From NCBI GenBank assembly GCA_032622095.1, contig CP136069.1:201422690-201486689 (forward strand): DNA of 64,000 nucleotides, written 5' to 3'. The notes under the pieces were generated by a model that worked only from the letters and a program-made list of their open reading frames with translations, made no database searches and was not told the origin of the DNA. This DNA comes from Siphonodentalium dalli. Its lineage: Eukaryota > Mollusca > Scaphopoda > Gadilida > Siphonodentaliidae. The position numbers and the translations under genes were made by a program. Positions within the stretch are counted from its first letter, which is position 1, and every line of letters begins with the position of its first letter. Below are positions 32,341 to 44,284 of the stretch, piece by piece.

Positions 32341-34984
32341 TCAAGACGTACATCATGACGTCACTACCTACACCGGCGCGCAAAATTCCAGACAGGACTG
32401 CGTCGATGGCCAGACAGCTGAGACTCGTATTACATGGCAGGCTAAATATCCACATTTACGTTATATGTGATTATTTACATACATTGTATATATCATTTTC
32501 TTGTGTCCCATTATAAGGGTGGATACACACATGCATGTACTTTCTGTATGTAAAATACATGTATTTTACATGGCCACACCAATAATTGACAACGTTAATC
32601 ACCTGCGCGCGAACGGATCATTGTTAACAGGCCAGACAAGTGAGTAGTGCTAAGCGACGTCAAATTGTCTTCTATCATTACATTTAAGACCAGTCCAAAA
32701 CATGTCTTCTCTTACGGATGCGGAAATTAGTCAAGTCTGTGTGATATCTCGCATTTTATTAATGCACGAACACCAGAAGCCATATACACGTCTGGCATAT
32801 ACGAGGCCCCCACCCCCCCCCCCTTTCGTACGCCGTATTCCGTGCCCTGTTATGAGGTACGCCGTATTCCGGCCTCTCTGGTAGAAGGTATTCGGTGTGA
32901 CCGGCGTTCGTACGGCAATATAAAATTTATCCGGAAAATTCCATATGGCTATTAACTGGTACTCCGTATTCCACCCTCTGTGTTAAGTGGTATTCCGTAT
33001 TACAGGGGGTAGGTGGTGGGGGCCTCATATACAGGCTTGATGTAGAACATTTTCAATCATGATGCTTGTTTGGGTGCATGTGGTCTCGAAAGCTTCAAAT
33101 CGCTAAGGGACTTAGTTGGATGTATCGGTCGGAATAATCTGGGCAAGAAGGTACAATATGATATGTTGTACTTAAATAGCTCAGAGTTAGCCACCCCGCC
33201 TGGTAGCTTTCGGGGTCATATATAGCCCCTGCATGCGTCGGGAAATCCTAATCCACCACTGCTATAAATAAGAGAGGACTGGTAATTATTTAAATAGAAA
33301 GTCTACCATATGGGTTATCCCAATTATTTTAAGTGGCCTGGCGACTCGGTCCAAGATAACGGCTTATCTACATTCCGACTTAATTGGAACTAGAACTCAG
33401 TGCGTTCAACAAGTAGGCAATGATTGGGTTGTCAGTGGACACATATTACATCGTCTGTATGATCCATGTAAAACGGGGTACCCGAGGCCGGCAACAGTTT
33501 TGACCACTTTTTTTGCATTTGTTTTCATTGACATATTTTCAACTGTTTTAAACATATTTGTTTATATGTTGTGGCTTGTTGCAATATGAGAAGCACTAAT
33601 ACATTCAATATTGTTATAATTACCCCCATAAGTTGATATAAAATGGAAAAATAGTGAATATTGTGGGGGTGGGTCCCAAAATTTTATTGAATTTTTTTGC
33701 GCGCAAATTTTTTTTATTGTGTCTGTTTCAGCTTGCTTGGCAGTTTTTATATTGAAAATTGTTCACGGTGTAGTTCAATAAAAAATACTTCAGATAGCTC
33801 TAGGGTAGTGTGAACTTAATGCAGTCTGACAATAGCAGCTTATCAGTGATACAATTATAACCCTTCGAACACTATGGCCCCAGAGCATTAGCAGCACCCT
33901 GGCACGGGGCCCCCACTCGTTAAAATAACCGCCGGTATTCTCATAATGTATCAGCATAATGTATAGTTAATAATATATAGTAGACACAGGTAGACATATA
34001 ATAGTAAATCAAGAGTACAGCTGGTATACTGTAAGCAGAAGACCAAATTGGAGTTATCTTCCCTACACCAACACAATGACGTTACGCTTACTGTGACCTC
34101 GTCTCCACTGTCACATGTCACTAAAGTGCACATCCGTGTATATGGATTTGGCACTAAATTGACCATCCGCGTTCAAACTCAAAGGGTTAAACATTATTTT
34201 AGACCTAGTCCTAAGTCGTAATGCGAGGTCGGGTCGGTGGTCATGCAGGCATACATAAAAGCTAATTCGTACACTGGTTCATATGCACGTTTTCCTTTTT
34301 GGTATTACTATAGGCTCTAGGCCTGCTTGTTAATGCTGGTTGATGTCGAAAAAAAGATAAATTTAATTTTGTGTAATTTTTAATTCTATTATAGGCCCTA
34401 AGACTGGCCCTAGTTATTTTTTGGTTGTCATTCCAGGTGATTCAACATATTTTTCATCTATTCACACAGGTGAATAGGCTGGGTTATAAATTTACCAATA
34501 TAATCACATTATATTCTACCTTTGTTGATTGCTTAGAGTTCAATTTAGTTGAGATTATCGCTGATTACTGCTGATTATCGCATAATAATCAGCCCAGAAA
34601 ATATGTGTCTTGCACATGTTTGTAACCAGGAAGTAACATATAATTTGGGATTTCAAAGAAGGGACCAATATAGAGCGGTTGGTCGCTTTCACAGAGGGGA
34701 CCAACAAAGTTTTGGGGTTTTGGGGTGGGTGTCTAAAATTTTATGAAAAAAAAATGCAAGAAAGGGTGGGTGGGTGTACAAACATGGTAATGTAAAAAAA
34801 ACACCCCCACGTCTCGCAACTTTTTTACGCCCCCCCCCCCTGGCCAGGAGCAAATATAAATGTATTTTTCAGCAAAGGTGAGTTATACTCCATTACATAG
34901 TAAACACCATGAACATGAATGGCGAAACATATTGTAAATTTGCTGACGATATGTTTCATAACATTTATCAAAAACGTCAAAAGA
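32341..34984. other. No gene recognised
   Basis: Contains C- and A-homopolymers (32812-32824, 34833-34842) and a few gtattccgtatt motifs (32830-33005) related to the 3040-3545 array. The small frames have no domain or splice support. Confidence 0.45.
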
Positions 34985-35285
34985 CGAAAAGTGCTGAAAT
35001 TCGGAAACGGGAATTGTAAAAGTTTTGTCTACATATTTCATTCAATTATTAAAACTGTTTGCCTCAAAACACAATTATAGTTGTCATATTGGACATGTGG
35101 AGCTTGACTTTAAATTTATATCGATGTTTTCGCCTAGAACATTGATGGAGGATTGTCAAAGCTCGAAGCAGACAAACCAAAATTATAACTTCAGAGCGAT
35201 ACACTTTCAGCTGTATCCCTTTAAATTTAAAATGAACGGTTGCCAAGGAAATCCATTGTACTGCTCGTCGTAACATCGGCGAGAA
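34985..35285. repeat. Old dispersed repeat, relative of 32060-32340
   Basis: See the 32060-32340 entry. Here the 82-codon frame runs 35025-35273. A second copy in the same orientation about 2.9 kb away suggests a family rather than a gene. Confidence 0.55.
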
Positions 35286-36387
35286 AAAAAATAGTTCCCA
35301 ACATTTTAATCATTTGAGTCATTATTTTCACAAAAGAAAGACGGAATATAAATTATGTGATTATAATTATTGATGAGTGGTTGACAATTCATATATTTGT
35401 ATAACGAGCGAATGAAATTACGAGTTTGTTTTGAATTAGGCTAGTAGTAATTGTACGCAAAAATAGTCCGGTGATAACATTACAAAAAAATCTAAATAAT
35501 GGGTGCTAAATACGTGTATGATAATCGGATCAGTTAAATAACAATAGAAATAACATCCATAGTTGCCCAGACGGAGTATATGCATAGAACCGAGGTAAGC
35601 GTTATGTGCCGAGTTACGAATACCATTTGAACAACATATTTGATAGCAAATTTTAGACAGAGAAGTCACAAGGTCACGGTGTTCAAATGTTGCCGACCAT
35701 TTTCGCACATGTTAAAGAACCGAACAACAACAAACAAAAAATCACAAATGCCTTTGTTGACCGCTAAATAGTAAATTGCTAATCATAAAATAATTTTAAA
35801 AAGAGAGGAATGAGGTTTCTCACGATGAACTACCGGTAGATATAATAGTTGAAAATAGCATGACAATATGAAAATCGGTATTAAAACAGAAGTTTATCAA
35901 ACTTTATGCCTATTGTTGGAAATTAATATATTCCTAATTTCGCGGCATCTGTATTCTGTGTCTGTTGATATTTCAGTGCAGGAACAAATTCTGGTTATAG
36001 ACAACAATGGTCCAGGTGCTACCACGGCCGCGTAACTTTACAGTTTACGATACATCTATAAGTTATATAACCATGTAGTGACTCAAGTTCAGTTCATTAA
36101 CATGCACACCGCTCGAGGCATATATGCAGTTCTTGGATTTTTTTGGTCAAAATTTGACAAAAAACCCACAAAAAAAACCAGATATCCCCACCCCTATTTA
36201 TTATTATCCTATTGACAAGTACCGGTATGAAAAACTGGTCACCTGATAATTTTGTACATTTACCCTGTCACCGATCGTTTCGTGCTCAATTGCAACAATA
36301 ACAACGTTAATTTAATAAAAATGTCACTTCCTAGTAATAAAATATTTATTTCATTTTATGTTTACCGTACTAGTAAGTTATATATAG
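35286..36387. other. No gene recognised
   Basis: AT-rich. The wording gatatttcagtgcaggaacaaattctggttatag near 35968 recurs near 38425 (with tccaggtgctaccac), so a short dispersed repeat is present; nothing coding. Confidence 0.45.
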
Positions 36388-36534
36388 AGGATATGGAATG
36401 AGTGTTTCTCTCATATGATATTTATGAAACGAGTCTAAGAATTTTCAGTTTTCTCGAGCCTCCGGCGAGAGAAAACTGAAAATTCGTGACGAGTTTCACA
36501 AATATCATATGAGAGAAACACGAATTACATATTC
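36388..36534. mobile_element. Foldback element, ~70 bp arms
   Basis: The left arm gtgtttctctcatatgata..gaattttcagttttctcg mirrors cgagagaaaactgaaaattc..tatcatatgagagaaacac around a short centre agcctccgg. A fragment of the same outer sequence (acgaattacatattctattt) recurs at about 36758. Confidence 0.85.
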
Positions 36535-37310
36535 TATTTATCATATGACACCTATAAATTGATTATGATGTCCAAAACGCACACAAATCACTAAATAGCT
36601 ATATGACGTCGGCAGCAAAAGGTTAATGTGAAGTCACTTCATTGCACCGGAAGCCCAATTACACCTGGTGAACCAGCAGAAATAATATGCACGCGAAGAT
36701 ATAGTGCGCTATTCTGTTCTCAGTTTGTGACATTATATCGTATGTTTATTAGATCAATACGAATTACATATTCTATTTATCGTATAACAATGTCCAAAAC
36801 TATATATTTCAAGATTATAATTGCGAGAATTTCGGCATCGCATTGATTGACGCGCACGTATTTGACCTGCATTTAGTTAGAGATGCGGCTCGGCCCAGGC
36901 TGCCATTCAGCCAATCAGAACACACTTTTTGTCAACAAACCAATCAAATTATCGGAAGGTGATATGAACTAGTAGTTCATATGAAATTGATTTATGACAT
37001 ACTTTCCAACGTAAATAATGATTGAGTCATATGATAAAGCAAATTATTACTTCATAATTACTTGTATCATATAAAACTTCCCAAACAACAGTGGCTCGCT
37101 GATTCCACAGGTCGCCATCTTCACCTATCAAGATTTCGGTGTTGAATGGGTCACCATGAATCAGAATCACTCTCCTGAACAATCGCCATGGTGTTGAGTA
37201 TTCTGTTTTTTGCTCTCAATATTTATGTGCTTTACTCGTACAAACACTTGGCTATTAACACAAAGTGTGTTTTGTAATTGTGGATAATAACGCATCGATA
37301 TGATCATAAT
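36535..37310. other. No gene recognised
   Basis: AT-rich. The frame 36628-36846 has no domain or splice support. Confidence 0.4.
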
Positions 37311-38060
37311 TCTGCCCGCTGGACAAAACAAGTCTCCATTGGCACTGCAGTGTATTTGCCGTTGGCCCGGGTGTCAGAGTTTGTAACTACAGTCGAGCAC
37401 AGCGGCCGAACGTCAAGTACATTGCGGCTGAATGGCAAGTACACCATGGCTGAACTACATGTACATGTACACCGTGGTTAGATGTCTGGTTTGTATCATC
37501 TTTTTTCAGTTTAATGAACGTACCGTTACACCGCGGCAACTACACCATGGCAAGTACCCTGCTGGACAAAACAAGTGTCCACTTAACCGCGGTGTGGTTA
37601 GGGTTGCCACTGCGGCCGAAATGCAACTACAACGCAGCTCCACCGGCTAACTACAGTTGGGCCGCGGTGCACTTGTCATTCAGCCATGGTGTAGTTGCCG
37701 CGGTGTACGTTCATTAAACTGAAAAAAGACGATACAAACCAGAAATCTAACCACGGTGTACATGCCATTCGGCCGCGTTGTAGTTGCCTTTCGGCCAATG
37801 TGTACTTGCCGTTTGGCCGCAGTGTACATGCCTTTCGGCCGCGGTGCTCAACTGCAGTAACAAACTCTGACACCGTGGCTGAACGGAAAATACACCGCGG
37901 TGCCAATGGACACGTGTTGTGTCCAGCAGGGTACACCATGGCCCAACTGTAGTTACCCGGTGGAGCTGCGGTGTACCGGTAGTTGCATTTCTACTGCGGT
38001 GGCAACACAAACTGCACCGTAGTTTTAGTAAGTGGACACTTGGTTTGTACAGCAGGGTAT
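37311..38060. mobile_element. ~750 bp imperfect palindrome built of short GC-rich repeats
   Basis: Inner arms 37489-37552 and 37681-37743 are near-perfect inverses (ggtttgtatcatcttttttc / gaaaaaagacgatacaaacc). Outer arms pair ccattggcactgcagtgtat and gtcagagtttgtaactac (37335-37395) with their inverses at 37845-37910. Between them short units ctgcggccgaa-atgcaact and caccgcggc alternate on both strands. All visible frames come from these units. Confidence 0.75.
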
Positions 38061-38526
38061 TTTATTAGTATATTCTTGGGGAAATGTTCTTAATTTGGTA
38101 ACACTTGTTTCTAAAGTACAACCTGTATAAACGAAGGTCATCTGTGCCTTTAAGTTCCACATATATAAGGTGAATCACTGCATTTTATTTTCATTCCTGC
38201 GAACTGGGACCACATGCATCGTGGTACAACTGCGGTACCCGCATTGTTGAATCGGTTTTGGAAATTATCGCTGTATAATACACCATGTTAGAGGGAGATG
38301 GTCAATTACCGTAAGTATAGCTGTACCTCTCGGCTACAGACTCCCCCAATTGTCATGTCATCATCATGTGTTCATAGTGAATGATAATGGGCTGATGCAT
38401 TGTACATGTAGATCGGTATCTAGATATTTCAGTGCATGAATCAATTCTGGTTATAGAGGCACTGGTCCAGGTGCTACCGGTGCATTGTTACCATGACTTA
38501 GTAACTTTATGAACCTGTTGTGACTC

Positions 38527-38790
38527 CAGTAGCGTTCTTTAAAGACACAGGCGGCCTTCATGGTGGGTATACATGTACATGTATCTGTTAAAATAGTCAC
38601 ATCCGCAAAAAACCGCCGTAAACAAACAGAAGATCGTATGATAGACAGATGTTGTTCTTATACATGTACCAATAATAAATATTGCGTGCATTGCATGTTA
38701 TTGTCACATTTGTATGTTTTCATTGTTTTGTTATGTACATGTAAACAAACATATAAACACAAAAATATGGGTATTTCAACTGTCGTATAA
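38527..38790. repeat. Copy of the TTAAAGGCA foldback family (half element)
   Basis: tttaaagacacaggcggcct, gttaaaatagtcacatccg, atagacagatgttgttctta and gtaaacaaacat match one arm of the 47172-47585 element in the same order. Confidence 0.65.
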
Positions 38791-38799
38791 TGCGCGCAA

Positions 38800-39329
38800 A
38801 TATAAATAAGGAAATGGCCCAATACATGTACCGTACCGTACGTGTGTCTGACTCGGCTTATAAACAATTCACTTCTCTTTTTGTGAGAAATTAACAAAAC
38901 TCGACCTGCTGTGCATTTTTGATGGCACAAAGCGTGTTTTGTGAGTAATATCATATTCATATCATTATGGTATACTATTAGTATATTCTTGAGAAAATTA
39001 TCATTTTATAAATGTTACTTCTAAATTACAACCTACAAGGCTACATGTACATGTACTTTGTAACATGCACACACCGAGGCATGTAACTTGGTCAACCATT
39101 GATGTCCGCGCACGATCCAACAGTGTACTGCACCTATGACAATGCTGGACAAATGAGACTTTTCATTCTGACAAACTTGGTATCTGATCAAGTTCTGATT
39201 TTTGTCAAAATACCCTGACCATGTTGCTACAGGTATCCCCTGTCTGCTCAACGAGACACCAGTACGCTACCTCTCGGTTACCGACTTCCCTAATTGTCAA
39301 TATTAGTACACATCTCGAGAAATTTCAAA
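38800..39329. other. No gene recognised
   Basis: Repeats of acatgtacatgtac and AT-rich sequence; frames at 38658-38960 and 39033-39251 have no support. Confidence 0.4.
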
Positions 39330-39454
39330 CTTCAAAAATCAATATCTGATCACTCTGAGCTTTGATGGGCGAGTTCCTCAACTCAAATAAAATATTTTTG
39401 ACCTCTGAAGCCAAAGAAATAGTAATGTAGGGCGCTTAATCGGATTGAGTACCT

Positions 39455-40070
39455 TTAACATTGACATGTGTGGTAAATGGGAACGAGTCATTTTGGGGTC
39501 ATTCGGCAAAAAAAAATGGCCACTGACGGCCATCTTCGATTTCAATATGCTCATTTGCACGGCTATAGGCCGTACTGTATGTCTGATCATCATGAAATTT
39601 GTCATGGCTGTTAATATTTGAAATGTAGATGGGAACAAGTCATTCTGGGATCATTCGGCCAAAAAACATGGCTGCATCAACCATCTTGAATTTTACTCTT
39701 TGCATGACTAAATCCTTTGGCACAGTATGTAACTGGCTACAGGTCAGACCTTTGTTCGGATAAGCATGAAAATTGTCATGGATGTTCACATTGATGTACA
39801 TGTACGGTAGAAAGGAAACAAGTCATTTTGGGGTCATTCGGCCATAAAACATGGCAGCCGGAAGCCATCTTGGATTTCAAAATTCAATTCATTAGCATGG
39901 GCCACAAGCTTGAGTGTTCGTCTGAACATCATGAAATGTGTCGTGGATGTTAATATTGACATGTATATGGGAGCAAGTTATTTTGGGGTCATTCGGCCAT
40001 GAAACATAGCTGCGACAGTCATTTTGGATTTTACTCTTTGCATGACTAAATCTTTTGGCAGTTTGGCATG
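39455..40070. repeat. ~165-bp tandem repeat (left part), split by a LINE
   Basis: Four imperfect units contain gggaacaagtcattttgggg, tcattcggcc and gccatcttggattt, followed by catgactaaatcttttggca. The array continues after the LINE at 43080-43235. The core ccaagatggctgcc resembles a YY1 site in sequence. Confidence 0.8.
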
Positions 40071-40081
40071 GGCTACAGGTT
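40071..40081. repeat. Target-site duplication of the LINE (left)
   Basis: ggctacaggtt here and again at 43069-43079. Uninterrupted copies of the host repeat (for example actggctacaggtcag at 39733) carry the site once. Confidence 0.8.
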
Positions 40082-40559
40082 ACTTTAAACATATTTTATT
40101 GTAAATTCATTACAACGGGATTGGGGTACAAGTTTTAACAACTTACAATGTCCCTGCTCCCAGATACAATATATAAATATATGAATTTAACAAGATGACA
40201 GAGAAAATATACATGATAAGGTTGCACATTTGGTCTACAAAAGAGAAGATAACTTGTGTAAAGAGTGTGTGATAATCCGGTTCTGTGTTTGTATAATACT
40301 AGCGTTCTGCCCGCCCCCTCTCTCTCTCCATGGAAATAGAAACTGAGAAATAGTGGCCTTTGTTTTGAAGGGTATTATGTGCTATATGTTTACATTTGTT
40401 TGGTACGTAGCTTTAATGTAGTCAGACAATTATTTATTCAGTATCAGTATCAGTATTGTCCGGTTCAAAACGCTTTGTTGCAGCTATATATGCCTGAACA
40501 ATGCGGAACATCTTTTCATTCCTTGATGGAGTTTCACTTGAGTTTCCCCAAAGTAATTG

Positions 40560-41699
40560 CTAGTAATTGTTAATTTTAAAGTTGAGGTCGTCCAGTTTAC
40601 GGTATATTTCTAACCTTTGTACATTATATAGGGGGCAATTTAGGAAAAAGTGCATATCACTTTCATATTCGTATCCACATTTACAGTTTGGGGTATCTGC
40701 TATATAATTTTCGAACATATCTAAGCGGAGATCACTGCAGGAGTTTCTTATCCTACAGTGGAAAATACTATATTTTCGGTTTCCTGATTCAAAATATTTA
40801 GGCGGCTTTCTGGTGGGCTCTATCATATTTAGGTTATCCTTAACATCTAGAAGATTTTCAGCATCCGTTATATATGTGGGTAGTTTGTTCCATGAAGTTG
40901 CAACGAAGGGGAAGAATGATTGCTTAAAATGTTCAGTTCTACTATAATATGACTGGAATCTGCCCGGATTTCGCATGTTATAGCTGGAGACTTGTACCGA
41001 GCGTGGTGGGAGTAAGCAAGATAAATAATATGGAGTTTCGTTATTTATAATTTTGAACATAGTTTGTAATTGGTGCTTCTCTCTGCGAATGTTCAGAGAA
41101 GGCCAGCCAGCTTCGCATAGGACCGCATTATTGGGAACTGAGCGCGTGAGCCCTGTAACTATTCTAGCGGCATCAACGTGAATCCGGTCAAGTTTATTTA
41201 GTAAATATGTCGGCGCGTTTTCCCAAATTACTTCCGCATAATCTAGGAGAGGCAAGATATAGGCCTTGTATATCTTATCGAGTGTTCTTCGATCTAGGTT
41301 GTACTTGTATCTTCTGAGTATCGATAGTCGCGGGACAACTTTTTTGACTATAGATTCAATTTGGATATTCCAATTTAAATTGCTTTGTATTTCGAGACCA
41401 AGGTGTTTATGCGACTCAATTATGTCAATTCTTTTATTTTGGAAGGTTAAATCTAGAGGGACCTCTCGAGGGGTCAGGGAGAACAATATTGCCTTAGTTT
41501 TGGTTGGATTAAAGTTTACAACCCATTTGTTGGCCCAAACTGATATTTTATTAAGGTCTTGGTTTACACTTCTTTCTAGCAGCTTTATGTCATAGTGTTT
41601 GGACGTGAGACATGTGTCATCTGCGTACATTCTTGTTTCGGAATTTAAATTATCTGGGAGATCATTTATATATACCAGGAAAAGGAAAGGTCCGAGTAT
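40560..41699 (-). pseudogene. LINE reverse transcriptase, second part and C-terminus
   Basis: Continues in the same frame after the stop codon at 41700-41702. Reading on from there gives ILGPFLFLVYINDLPDN, then RMYADDTCLTS, the catalytic YADD of non-LTR reverse transcriptases, and the thumb region with VNFNPTKTKAILFS and LGLEI. The C-terminus has the zinc-knuckle CKCGYEYESDMHFFLNCPLY (C-x-C ... H-x4-C). It ends KINNY followed by a stop. Confidence 0.92.
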
Positions 41700-42143
41700 T
41701 TATCCTTGGGGAACTCCGGCTGGAATGGGTAGGAAGTTGGAATATGAATTGTTTATTAAGACTCGTTGTTTTCGATTACTGAGGTAATCTTCCAGCCATT
41801 TCAATAACGGACCGGGTATGCCGTATTGTTCTAGCTTATATATCAGTCCCCTATGCCAGACTCTTTCAAATGCCTTTGATATATCGCAAAAAACTGAACA
41901 TGTGTATAAGTTATTATCGAGAGTCTGACAGAGGTTATGATATAGATCTGTTAATTGGAAGGTCGTGCTATGTCCGGGAATAAAACCAGATTGATGTTGG
42001 TACATTAGTTTGTTATCTTGGAAAAATGACATAAGATGTTGGGTAATTATTTTTTCAAACACTTTGCCGAGGCTCGGAAGGAGGGAAATAGGACGGTAAT
42101 TTATACAATCGGCAGGATCATCATTTTTAAATGGGGATAACAT
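41700..42143 (-). pseudogene. LINE reverse transcriptase, first part (fingers/palm)
   Basis: Contains NYRPISLLPSLGKVFEKII, HQSGFIPGHST, CSVFCDISKAFERVWH and PAGVPQG, all standard reverse-transcriptase blocks. The last Gly is followed by TAA (41700-41702) where a Ser codon is usual, so one substitution closes the frame. Confidence 0.92.
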
Positions 42144-43062
42144 TTGCTTTTTTCCAGTCTGATGGGAATTGGCCGAGCTCTACTGACTTTTTAAAAATAA
42201 TTTCTAATGGAACAACAATCGATTCAGCAGTAGCGTGAATCATTTTTGGGCTTATGCCATCAAATCCATGGGCTTTGTTAACTTTGAGTGATTTAATTGC
42301 AGTAATGATCTTATCTCGGGTGAAAATAATATTGGATAGCGATTTGGAGCATCTACGGAGAAGGGTTGGAATTTCGTGACCACGATCATCGATATTTGAA
42401 TTTAAAATGAAGGCCTCGTTTAAACACTTCGCTTTCTCGCGATCATCTGTCACATAGGTTTTTCCATCAATAGTGACATCTCCGTGTTGACTATATAATG
42501 GAGGGATGCATGTGGATTTCTTTTTGTTCAGCAAATAATTTATTGTTTGCCAAAAGTCGCGAGGGGATGGGGATTCATTTACTCGTTCTTCAAGTTTAGA
42601 ATGAAATTGTGCTTTCGCGTATTTCTTCATGTTGTTTACTTTATTTCTGATATCTTTATAATTTCTCCATGAGACATCTGAATTTCGTTTTATGGCTATT
42701 TTTCTCAATCTATCTCTGCGTCTGATCTCCCTTCTTATATCTGAGTTGAACCAAAACTTGTCATTTGTTCGTATCGTGACTGTTGATTTGGGGACTGTCT
42801 CTTCCATTACTGAGATGAATAAATTACAGAATCGGGAGACAGCATGGTCTAAATCTTCAACTGTATTTAATTCTTCTTGCCAGTTAATAGCATCTAACAT
42901 ACTATTAGCCCTGGTATAATCTCCGGGTTTATATTTCCATATAGTTCTCTTAAATGATGTAGTTTCATATTTTTTGAATTTTAATATCGCATAAACACCA
43001 TAATGATCTGAGAAACCAAGATTTAGAGTGTCGGCGTCGTACACTTGTAAGTTATTGCTCAC
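42127..43062 (-). pseudogene. LINE endonuclease end and linker to reverse transcriptase
   Basis: Opens at the truncated 5' end. LGFSDHYGVYAILKF carries the S-D-H motif that closes the AP endonuclease active site. A basic linker follows (WRNYKDIRNKVNNMKKYAKA, RDFWQTINYLL) and then the reverse-transcriptase start (KSLKVNKAHGFDGISPKMIH, QFPSDWKKANVIPI). A one-base shift at about 42128-42140 separates it from the next block. Confidence 0.9.
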
Positions 43063-43079
43063 GATTATGGCTACAGGTT

Positions 43080-43235
43080 GTCGATCGTCATGAAATTGTC
43101 ATGGATGTTAACATCAATATGTAGATGGGAATGAGTCATTGTGGGGTCAATCAGCTATTAAATGTGGCCATCGGCAGCCATCTTGGATTTTACTTTATGC
43201 ATGACTAAATCTTTCGACACAGGCTATAAGTTGTA
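43080..43235. repeat. ~165-bp tandem repeat (right part, after the LINE)
   Basis: gtcatggatgtt, gatgggaatgagtcattgtggg, gccatcttggattttac and catgactaaatctttc match the array left of the LINE. Confidence 0.8.
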
Positions 43236-43239
43236 CCTT

Positions 43240-44050
43240 TGTGAAATATGATTTCAAGAGCACTGTTACTGTTGATGTTCACTTGTCAAATATTTCTTCT
43301 AGGACAATCAGTATAGCACCCAACTCTGTTATTTGTCAGGTACAGCCAGTCTCTGTTGAGCAAGATATTGAAACCTCCCCAGGCTCAGCGACTACCTCTT
43401 CATTTCTTGATAAAATTACTATTGATGTTTCTTCACTTGATGATGTAAAGGATTAGTCCTTCTAGCTTTCAGAGAATGATGGAAGACTGCCTCGATGGTC
43501 TTAACAGGAATATATGTAATATTTATGTCATTGTATGGTCAAAATCTGTTCCGGAGATGTTGGAGCGTCTTAGACTTGTTTTTGACAGGCTCAGAGAATG
43601 TGGTTTGAAACTGGCCCCAGGATAGTGCAAATTTTTCATGCGCCGTGTCTCATATGTAGGCCATGTAGTTTCAGAGAAAGGTATCGACAGATCCTGCGAA
43701 AGTTGACAAAATTGTCAACTGGCCAGTTCCCAAGAACCCTGATCAATTGCGATCATTTCTTGGCTTTGCAGGTTATTATAGAAAATATTATTCTAATTTT
43801 TCCAGGATTGCTAAGCCCTTGACAGATTTACTTCCCCCTACAAATAAAAAGAAGCCCAAGAACAAGGTTAAATCCTCTTTTACAGGGAAATGGAAATGGA
43901 AGCATGAGCAGCAGTCTGCTGTTGATACTTTCTGGGCTAGATATTTGGCACTGCCACTCGGCAAGCTTCGTGACCGGCCTAAATATCTGGCCCCGAGGGT
44001 TAGATTTTTCCAGCCCAAATCCGAGCTCATGATTGATAGTATTAATCTCA
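43240..44050 (+). pseudogene. Deleted Ty3/Gypsy retrotransposon fragment
   Basis: The first part (43241-43456) reads like the linker ahead of the reverse transcriptase (VHLSNISSRTISI). Sequence then jumps within a few dozen bases to the distal palm/thumb: ERLRLVFDRLRECGLKLAPG, then VSYVGHVVSEKGI in other frames, and PDQLRSFLGFAGYYRKYYS, the conserved start of the RNase H connection. The catalytic palm is missing, and several stops and frameshifts are present. No LTR was recognised on either side. An old internally deleted copy. Confidence 0.8.
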
Positions 44051-44284
44051 CGTAGCTATCTCACACAGATTGGCTGTGCTAAAATGTGTAGGGGTGAGAA
44101 AAACATTAGGTTATTTCCGAAAAAAAATACTAACTGAAATGAATTCCGAACTAAAATGCCTCAGCCAAAGAAATAAATAATTCCTAGTAACCACAGGTTA
44201 CCACTGATGTTTTTTCTGAGTCATATAGTCATATTAATGATACACTGAGTAGCACTTGCTATGGGATGTTAAAGTAATAGAAAA

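Larger units (their letters stand above)
40082..43068 (-). mobile_element. 5'-truncated non-LTR retrotransposon (Jockey/CR1-like)
   Basis: 2987 bp, bracketed by an 11-bp target-site duplication. The 3' end at 40082 carries AATAAAATATG and no long poly(A). The 5' end at 43068 is truncated inside the AP endonuclease domain. It inserted into the tandem repeat at 39455-43235. The coding pieces are described separately. One frameshift and one in-frame stop indicate a fairly young but inactive copy. Confidence 0.92.

Noticed and set aside
41266-41595. Plus-strand frame inside the LINE (also 42692-42919)
   Set aside because: Shadow of the minus-strand reverse transcriptase.
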